Assembly (NCBI GenBank): GCA_007121115.1
Contig: SKMI01000165.1
Location: forward strand, 1-6,472
Length of the DNA stretch: 6,472 bases
Direction of reading: 5' to 3'
Origin: Paracoccaceae bacterium
GTDB lineage: Bacteria > Pseudomonadota > Alphaproteobacteria > Rhodobacterales > Rhodobacteraceae
Shown here: positions 1-4,949 of the stretch, piece by piece
How the letters are laid out: each line of letters opens with the position of its first letter
Position numbering within the stretch: position 1 is the stretch's first letter
Translations under genes and position numbers: made by a program
Notes under the pieces: model-generated
Seen by the model: the letters and a program-made list of their open reading frames with translations, nothing else
Told to the model about the DNA's origin: nothing
The model's database searches: none

Positions 1-1
1 C

Positions 2-841
2 ATGACCCCGCTCAACGATACAAGGTGCGAGCTGGGCGAGGGCGCGTTCTGGCACCCGGAACGGGCCGAGTTCTTCTGGTTCGATATCGTCGGGCGCCAA
101 CTGCACAGCCTCGCCCGCACATGGGATTTCCCTGAAATGATCTCGGCCATGGGCTGGGTGGATGCCTCGAGCGTCCTCATCGCCTCGGAAACCCGGTTGA
201 TGCTGTTCGACCTCGACACGGGCGAAGATCGCACCCTCTCCGCGCTCGAAGCCGACAATGCCGCCACCCGCTCCAACGATGGCCGCGCCGACCCGCAGGG
301 CGGGTTCTGGATCGGCACCATGGGCAAGTCGGCGGACAAGGGCGCGGGCAGCATCTGGCGCTACTGGCGCGGCGAATTGCGCAGGCTCTATTCCGGTCTG
401 AGCATCCCCAACGCCATCAGCTTCCCGCCTGACGGCCAGAGTGCCTGTTTCACCGACACTGTGACGCGCAAGATCATGCGCGTGGCACTGGACACCGAGG
501 GCTGGCCAAAGGGGGCGCCCCAGTGCTGGCTGGATCTGAATGCGGACGGCCTCAACCCCGATGGCGCGGTGTTCGACGCGCAGGGCAATTTCTGGGTCGC
601 GCAATGGGGGGAAGCGCGGGTCGCCTGCCACGCGCCGGACGGGCAATTCCTGGAAGCGGTGAACTTCCCCGCGCCGCACACTTCCTGCCCGGCCTTTGGC
701 GGGCCGGATTTCGGAACGCTCTATTGCACCACTGCGCGCGAAGGTCGCCAAAACCCCACGCCGCTGGACGGGGCGACATTTCACACCGCCGTCTCCACGC
801 GCGGGCGGGCCGAATACCGCGTGAAGCTTGCCGATGATTGA
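2..841 (+). CDS. SMP-30/gluconolactonase-family sugar lactonase
   Basis: This is a 279-residue protein of the SMP-30/gluconolactonase/LRE family, six-bladed beta-propeller enzymes that hydrolyse sugar lactones to aldonic acids using one divalent metal ion. Visible family signatures are LGEGAFWHP near the N-terminus (Glu13, expected metal ligand), SNDGRADPQGGFWIGTMG (about 91-108; Asn92, Asp93 and Arg96 in the substrate pocket), IPNAISF (Asn137, metal ligand) and LNPDGAVFD (Asp187, expected metal ligand and catalytic base). All key residues are present and there is no signal peptide, so the enzyme is probably cytoplasmic. The ATG at position 2 is placed as usual for the family, but only one base lies before it, so an upstream start and the ribosome binding site cannot be judged. 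The stop overlaps the next gene by 8 bp. With a GH42 galactosidase and a mutarotase downstream, galactono- or arabinono-lactone is a likely substrate; this is inferred from context, since the family is broad in specificity. Confidence 0.9.
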   Translation: MTPLNDTRCELGEGAFWHPERAEFFWFDIVGRQLHSLARTWDFPEMISAMGWVDASSVLIASETRLMLFDLDTGEDRTLSALEADNAATRSNDGRADPQGGFWIGTMGKSADKGAGSIWRYWRGELRRLYSGLSIPNAISFPPDGQSACFTDTVTRKIMRVALDTEGWPKGAPQCWLDLNADGLNPDGAVFDAQGNFWVAQWGEARVACHAPDGQFLEAVNFPAPHTSCPAFGGPDFGTLYCTTAREGRQNPTPLDGATFHTAVSTRGRAEYRVKLADD

Positions 842-1826
842 GGCATTCGGCACCCTGCCCGATGGCCAGACGATCCACCGGATGCGCCTTGAAGGCGGCG
901 GAATGCAGGCGCGTATCCTGACACTGGGCGCAATCGTGCAGGATTTGCGGCGCGATGGCGTGGCGCATCCGCTGGTGCTGGGGGCGCCTGAATTGGGCCC
1001 TTATCTGGGACCGATGCAGTATTTCGGCGCCACGGTCGGGCGCTTTGCCAACCGGATCGCCGATGGCCGCTTTGACCTGGGCGGGCGGACCTATCAACTT
1101 TCACAGAATGACAATGGCCATTGCCTGCATGGCGGTGCGCAGGGCAGTGCGCGGCGGGTCTGGCGGGTGAGCGCACAGACCCCGTCCAGCGTGGAGCTTG
1201 CCCTGCATATGGCCGATGGCGAGATGGGCTTTCCCGGTGCGCTGGATGTCGCCTTGACCATTTCGCTGAGCGACGGCGCGTTGGACTTCGACATCCGCGC
1301 GCAAGGCGACCGGGACACGCTGTGCAGCTTTTCCCATCACGGTTATTTTGCACTTGATGACAGCGGCTCGCTGGCGCAGCACCGCCTGCGGATCGCTGCG
1401 GATGCCTATCTGCCGGTTGATGACACTCTGATCCCGACCGGCAACGTGGCGCCGGTAGCGTCCGGGTTCGATCTTCGCGCCCCGCGGCTTTTGCGCGATG
1501 TCGTGCTGGATCACAACTTCTGCCTGTCACCGCAGCGCGAGGCGCTGCGCCCTGTGGCCTGGCTGCAATCCGATATCTCGGGCCTCCGGATGCAGCTTGA
1601 AACCACCGAGCCGGGCTTGCAGGTCTACACCGCTGCGCATTTGCCCGAAACGGGCGCGGTGGGTCACGGCGGGCAACCCCTTGGCCGCCATGCGGGGATC
1701 GCGCTGGAGCCGCAAGTCTGGCCGGACGCACCCAATCGCGCGGGTTTTCCGTCAGCGCTCTTGCACGCGGGCGAGGTGTATCACCATCGCAGCCGCTATG
1801 TCTTCTCTGGTCCGGAGCACGGCTGA
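834..1826 (+). CDS. galM: Aldose 1-epimerase (galactose mutarotase)
   Basis: This 330-residue protein belongs to the aldose 1-epimerase family, which interconverts the alpha and beta anomers of galactose, glucose and related aldoses. Visible motifs are GATVGRFANRI (about 65-75), NGHCLHGG (95-101, with His96 as an expected catalytic or binding residue), FSHHGYFAL (166-174, His169 aligning with the catalytic acid of the usual NHSYFNL motif), LDHNFCL (225-231) and ALEPQVWPDAPN (290-301, Glu292 as the expected catalytic base). Length is normal for the family. I chose the ATG at 834, which overlaps the preceding gene's stop by 8 bp and has a weak GAAG 7 nt upstream; an in-frame TTG at 828 would add only two residues. 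The stop shares one base with the next ATG. The motif HHGYF in place of NHSYF is a departure from the best-studied members, but both histidines needed for catalysis appear present. Its likely job is to convert the beta-anomer released by the downstream galactosidase. No signal peptide is seen. Confidence 0.9.
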   Translation: MIEAFGTLPDGQTIHRMRLEGGGMQARILTLGAIVQDLRRDGVAHPLVLGAPELGPYLGPMQYFGATVGRFANRIADGRFDLGGRTYQLSQNDNGHCLHGGAQGSARRVWRVSAQTPSSVELALHMADGEMGFPGALDVALTISLSDGALDFDIRAQGDRDTLCSFSHHGYFALDDSGSLAQHRLRIAADAYLPVDDTLIPTGNVAPVASGFDLRAPRLLRDVVLDHNFCLSPQREALRPVAWLQSDISGLRMQLETTEPGLQVYTAAHLPETGAVGHGGQPLGRHAGIALEPQVWPDAPNRAGFPSALLHAGEVYHHRSRYVFSGPEHG

Positions 1827-3727
1827 TGAAACGCTCCCTGGGTGTCTGCTACTATCCCGAGCATTGGCCCGAATCCCAATGGACCGATGACGCGCAGCGC
1901 ATGGCAGAGGCAGGGCTGACCTGGGTGCGCATTGGTGAATTCGCCTGGTCGCGGCTGGAACCCGCGCCGGGGAAGCTGGAATTAGACTGGCTTGACCGGG
2001 CCATCGAAACGCTTGGCGCGGCGGGGTTGCAGGTGGTGCTAGGCACCCCCACGGCCACGCCGCCGCGCTGGATGCTTGACCGTCACCCCGATATGCTGGC
2101 GGTCGATGCGCAAGGCCGCGCGCGCAGGTTCGGGTCCCGTCGGCACTATTGCTTCAGCCATGCGGGCTATCTGGAAGACTGCAGGCGCATTGTGACCGCC
2201 CTGGCGCAGCGCTACGGGGGCAACCCGCATGTGGCCGCATGGCAGACCGACAACGAATATGGCTGCCATGATACGATCTACAGCTACTCCAATGCGGCGC
2301 GGCGCGCCTTTCGGACTTGGCTTGCGCAGAAATACCAGAGCCCGCAGGCACTCAACCGCGCATGGGGCAATGTGTTCTGGTCTATGGAATACGACAGTTT
2401 CGACCAGATCGACTTGCCCAACCTGACCGTGACGGAACCCAATCCCGCCCATGTGCTGGATTTCAAGCGCTTTTCCAGCGATCAGGTGGTGGCGTTCAAC
2501 CGCGCGCAAGTGGATATTCTGCGCCGCCATACGGACGCGCCGATTGCGCATAACTATATGGGCCGGATCGTGGAATTCGACCACTATAAGGTCGGCGCCG
2601 ATCTGGATATCGCCAGTTGGGACAGCTACCCGCTGGGCTTTCTGTCCGACCGGCTGGAAGCCAGCGCGGACCACAAGGCCGCTTTCCTGCGCCAGGGGGA
2701 TCCGGATTTCCAGGCTTTCCACCATGACCTGTATCGCACAGTCGGGCGCGGGCGATGGTGGGTCATGGAACAGCAGCCCGGCCCGGTGAACTGGGCCCCC
2801 CATAACCCCGCGCCCCTGCCGGGGATGGTGCGCCTGTGGACATGGGAGGCCTTCGCCCACGGGGCCGAGGCCGTGTGCTATTTCCGGTGGCGGCAGGCGC
2901 CCTTTGGGCAAGAGCAGATGCACGCAGGGCTTTTGCGCCCGGACAGCGCCCCGGCGCCTGGTCTGGCAGAGGCTGCGCAGGTCGCCCGTGAACTGGCCGA
3001 GGCACCGCAGGTGGACAGTGCCCCGGCCGATGTGGCGCTGATCTTCGATTATGAAAGCGCCTGGGCGTGGTCCGCGCAGCCGCAAGGGGCCGATTTCGAT
3101 TACTTTCGGCTCTGCTTTGCCTGGTATCGTGCGGCTCGCAGGCTGGGGTTGAATGTTGACATTCTGCCGCCCGATACTGGCGATCTGTCGCCATGGCGCC
3201 TTGTGCTGGCACCGGGTCTGTTCACCCTGAACCGCCAATTGCGCGCCGCGCTGCCATCGTGTCCGGGGGCCGTGGTCTTTGGTCCCCGCGCCAATTCGCG
3301 CACGGCTGAATTTGCAATCCCCACACCTCTGCCGCCGAATCTGCCGGGCCTTGATGCGCGCGTGACCCGCGTGCAAAGCCTGCCCCCCGACTGTTGCGAG
3401 GCACTGCAGGGCGGCGGCCGTCTTGTCCATTGGCTGGAGGATATCGAAGGCACTGCCGAAGTCACGCATCGACGCGCGGATGGTGCGGCGGCAATGGTGG
3501 CGGCGGGTGCGCTGCGATATCTTGCAGGCTGGCCGGACGGGCCGACCCTGCGCCGTTTGCTGCGCGATCTGTGCGCCGAGGTCGGTTTGAAAACCCACGA
3601 CATGCCCGCCCCCCTGCGCCAGCGCCGCGCCGGTGGCAAGCGCTACATTTTCAATTACGGCGCCACGGCTGTCGAATGGCAGGGGCATGCCATCGCGCCA
3701 GCGAACCTGATTGCCGTCCCTGACTGA
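1826..3727 (+). CDS. GH42 beta-galactosidase
   Basis: This 633-residue protein is a glycoside hydrolase family 42 beta-galactosidase, a retaining enzyme that releases galactose (or sometimes arabinose-type sugars) from the non-reducing end of beta-galactosides. The N-terminal TIM barrel (about 5-385) starts with LGVCYYPEHWPESQW and contains GTPTATPPRWM (73-83), WQTDNEYGCHD with the acid/base Glu144, and WWVMEQQPGPVNW with the nucleophile Glu315. A trimerisation-type middle domain (about 395-590) and a short C-terminal beta domain ending in KRYIFNYGATAVEW follow. The zinc-binding cysteine cluster known in Thermus-type GH42 enzymes is missing: after NEYGCHDT the sequence reads IYSYSNAARR. No signal peptide is seen, so the enzyme should act in the cytoplasm on imported oligosaccharides. 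The start ATG overlaps the galM stop by one base, with GGAG at 1814-1817 as ribosome binding site. The natural substrate could be lactose, galacto-oligosaccharides or arabinogalactan fragments; the sequence does not decide. Confidence 0.95.
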   Translation: MKRSLGVCYYPEHWPESQWTDDAQRMAEAGLTWVRIGEFAWSRLEPAPGKLELDWLDRAIETLGAAGLQVVLGTPTATPPRWMLDRHPDMLAVDAQGRARRFGSRRHYCFSHAGYLEDCRRIVTALAQRYGGNPHVAAWQTDNEYGCHDTIYSYSNAARRAFRTWLAQKYQSPQALNRAWGNVFWSMEYDSFDQIDLPNLTVTEPNPAHVLDFKRFSSDQVVAFNRAQVDILRRHTDAPIAHNYMGRIVEFDHYKVGADLDIASWDSYPLGFLSDRLEASADHKAAFLRQGDPDFQAFHHDLYRTVGRGRWWVMEQQPGPVNWAPHNPAPLPGMVRLWTWEAFAHGAEAVCYFRWRQAPFGQEQMHAGLLRPDSAPAPGLAEAAQVARELAEAPQVDSAPADVALIFDYESAWAWSAQPQGADFDYFRLCFAWYRAARRLGLNVDILPPDTGDLSPWRLVLAPGLFTLNRQLRAALPSCPGAVVFGPRANSRTAEFAIPTPLPPNLPGLDARVTRVQSLPPDCCEALQGGGRLVHWLEDIEGTAEVTHRRADGAAAMVAAGALRYLAGWPDGPTLRRLLRDLCAEVGLKTHDMPAPLRQRRAGGKRYIFNYGATAVEWQGHAIAPANLIAVPD

Positions 3728-3776
3728 AGGTCGGACAGCAAAAGCGCCCCCCTCGCCATGCGAAATCGATATCGGA

Positions 3777-3794
3777 CTGTCATGTAACTGTCAT
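3777..3794 (+). promoter_or_regulatory. Pho box A (PhoB operator)
   Basis: Two identical CTGTCAT heptamers (3777-3783 and 3788-3794) are separated by 4 bp, giving the 11-bp period of a PhoB dimer site. This agrees at every defined position with the alphaproteobacterial consensus CTGTCAT-N4-CTGTCAT. It lies 110 bp before the pstS start codon, in the only sizeable gap of the window, so phosphate-limitation control of pstS by PhoB is a strong inference. Confidence 0.9.
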
Positions 3795-3800
3795 GGAACC

Positions 3801-3818
3801 GTGTCATGGCCGTTACAT
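3801..3818 (+). promoter_or_regulatory. Second, degenerate Pho box B
   Basis: GTGTCAT (3801-3807, 6 of 7 to the half-site) is followed after 4 bp by GTTACAT (3812-3818, 4 of 7). The pair repeats the 11-bp period of box A and starts 6 bp after it. It may be a weaker second PhoB dimer site that extends cooperative binding. Alternatively TTACAT (3813-3818) or CTCTAT (3824-3829) could serve as a -10 element; I cannot place the transcription start with confidence. Confidence 0.55.
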
Positions 3819-3841
3819 CGCGGCTCTATCCGGGTGTCGCT

Positions 3842-3872
3842 GGGTGCCCGGCCCGCGATGAGCCGGGCACTC
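3842..3872 (+). promoter_or_regulatory. Stem-loop in pstS leader
   Basis: A perfect 9-bp inverted repeat, GTGCCCGGC (3844-3852) and GCCGGGCAC (3862-3870), encloses a 9-nt loop. A G-T wobble and a G-C pair outside it extend the stem to 11 pairs. It sits between the Pho boxes and the ribosome binding site, so it is probably in the 5' untranslated leader of pstS mRNA. No run of T follows, so it is not a canonical intrinsic terminator. A role in mRNA stability or attenuation is possible but only inferred. Confidence 0.6.
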
Positions 3873-3895
3873 CCGTGCGAAACACAGATCGAACT

Positions 3896-3900
3896 GGAGA
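3896..3900 (+). promoter_or_regulatory. Ribosome binding site of pstS
   Basis: GGAGA ends 4 nt before the ATG at 3905. It decides the start: the reading frame is open from an upstream ATG at 3806, but only 3905 has a Shine-Dalgarno sequence and is followed directly by a signal peptide. Confidence 0.8.
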
Positions 3901-3904
3901 TACC

Positions 3905-4864
3905 ATGAACCGTCTGTCTCTTCTTGCCTCCTCCGCCTCGCTGGCGCTTGCGACCACCGCCGGCGCTCAGTCGATTGACCCGAACCTTCCCGAATACGAA
4001 GCCGTCTCTGGCGTGTCAGGCAACCTGGTTTCTATCGGGTCGGACACCCTGAACAACCTGATGACGCTCTGGTCCGAAGGGTTCCGCCAGTTCTACCCGA
4101 ACGTCGCGATCCAGATCCAGGGTGCTGGCTCGGGCACTGCGCCGCCCGCGCTGATCGAGGGCACCGCCCAGTTCGGCCCGATGTCGCGCGCCATGCGTGG
4201 GTCCGAGATCGAGGATTTCGAAGCCCGCTTCGGCTATGAACCGATCCCGCTGCGCAGCGCCATCGACGGTATCGGCGTGTTCGTTCACCGCGACAACCCG
4301 GTGACCTGCATCAGCATGCAGGAGGTCGACGCGATCTTCTCGTCCACCCGTGCCGGCGGTGCGGATGAGGCGATCACCACCTGGGGCCAGGTTGGCGCGA
4401 CCGGCGAATGGGCCGACCGTCCGGTCGCCATGTATGGGCGCAACTCGGCCTCGGGCACCTATGGCTTCTTCCGTGATGTGGCCCTGTTCGGCGGTGACTA
4501 CAGCGCCGAAGTGCGCGAGCAGCCCGGCTCCTCGACCGTGATCCAGGGCGTGGCCTCGGACATGAACGGCGTCGGCTATTCGGGCGTGGGCTACGCCACC
4601 GCCGATGTGCGCGCGCTGGATATCCGCGGCGAGGACGGCGAATGCTACGGCCCCGAGGATGCGGCCTCCGGCGCCTATCCGATTGCGCGCTTCCTGTTCG
4701 TCTACATGAACGTCGATCCCAACGAAGCGCTGGAGCCGCTGCGCGCCGAATTCGTGCGCTACGTCTACAGCCAGCAAGGGCAGGCCGACGTCGTCCGCGC
4801 CGGCTTCTTCCCGGTCAACACCTTTGTTGCCGATGCTGACCTCGAAGCCTTCGGTCTGAACTGA
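3905..4864 (+). CDS. pstS: Periplasmic phosphate-binding protein PstS
   Basis: This 319-residue protein is the periplasmic substrate-binding component of the high-affinity phosphate ABC transporter. It begins with a Sec signal peptide (Arg3, hydrophobic stretch 4-19, likely cleavage AGA|QS after residue 21). Phosphate-binding loops are visible: GSDTLNNLM (45-53), GAGSGTAPPAL (73-83), GPMSRAM (91-97) and GRNSASGTYGFF (178-189). The fold continues with GVGYSGVGY (222-230) and ends in PVNTF near the C-terminus. The opening of the mature protein (PEYEAVSGVSGNL) and the binding loops resemble, from memory, the PstS of Pseudomonas aeruginosa more than that of Escherichia coli. Two cysteines in the mature part (135 and 247) could form a disulfide in the periplasm. 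An upstream in-frame ATG at 3806 would bury the signal peptide behind 33 extra residues and lies within the PhoB operator, so I reject it. Expression is expected to rise strongly under phosphate starvation. The permease gene follows after 85 bp. Confidence 0.95.
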   Translation: MNRLSLLASSASLALATTAGAQSIDPNLPEYEAVSGVSGNLVSIGSDTLNNLMTLWSEGFRQFYPNVAIQIQGAGSGTAPPALIEGTAQFGPMSRAMRGSEIEDFEARFGYEPIPLRSAIDGIGVFVHRDNPVTCISMQEVDAIFSSTRAGGADEAITTWGQVGATGEWADRPVAMYGRNSASGTYGFFRDVALFGGDYSAEVREQPGSSTVIQGVASDMNGVGYSGVGYATADVRALDIRGEDGECYGPEDAASGAYPIARFLFVYMNVDPNEALEPLRAEFVRYVYSQQGQADVVRAGFFPVNTFVADADLEAFGLN

Positions 4865-4876
4865 TCCGAAGGTTCC

Positions 4877-4923
4877 GCGTCGGCCCGCGTCAGATGGCGC
4901 GGGCCGGCGTCGCCATTTTCTTC
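4877..4923 (+). terminator. pstS-pstC intercistronic hairpin, possible partial terminator
   Basis: A perfect 9-bp stem of CGGCCCGCG (4881-4889) with CGCGGGCCG (4898-4906) is lengthened by wobble and Watson-Crick pairs to 4877-4910, around a loop of about 6 nt. ATTTTCTTC follows at 4915-4923, a short, imperfect T-rich tail starting 4 nt after the stem. It starts 12 bp after the pstS stop, within the 85-bp gap to the permease gene. It may terminate part of the transcripts or protect the 3' end of pstS mRNA, giving more binding protein than permease. Full termination is unlikely if pstC has no promoter of its own, and I see none. Confidence 0.65.
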
Positions 4924-4938
4924 AACCGACCGCGTTGT

Positions 4939-4943
4939 GAAGG
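4939..4943 (+). promoter_or_regulatory. Ribosome binding site of pstC
   Basis: GAAGG is followed by six C residues and then the ATG at 4950, an acceptable spacing that supports this start. Confidence 0.65.
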
Positions 4944-4949
4944 CCCCCC

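Noticed and set aside
781..1731. A 316-codon open frame on the - strand opposite galM
   Set aside because: Its translation is very rich in Arg, Pro, Ala and Ser with no domain, and it lies entirely opposite two well-supported genes; it is a by-product of GC-rich codon use.
2039..3688. A 549-codon open frame on the - strand opposite the GH42 gene
   Set aside because: The + strand frame has full GH42 motifs and catalytic residues; the antisense translation is low-complexity, rich in Arg/His/Gly/Ala, with no recognisable family. Such long antisense frames are common in GC-rich genes.
3767..3774. CGATATCG palindrome just before the Pho boxes
   Set aside because: Only 8 bp and without a spacer or flanking symmetry; it could easily arise by chance and fits no operator I recognise.
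3806..3904. N-terminal extension of pstS from an ATG at 3806
   Set aside because: It starts inside the PhoB operator, has no ribosome binding site, would bury the signal peptide, and spans the leader hairpin.
3711..3908. A 65-codon + strand open frame between the GH42 gene and pstS
   Set aside because: It begins inside the GH42 gene, crosses the Pho boxes and leader hairpin, and ends in pstS; there is no ribosome binding site and no recognisable protein feature.
4016..4777. A 253-codon open frame on the - strand opposite pstS
   Set aside because: The protein has no family features and mirrors the third-position G/C pattern of pstS, which is clearly the coding strand.
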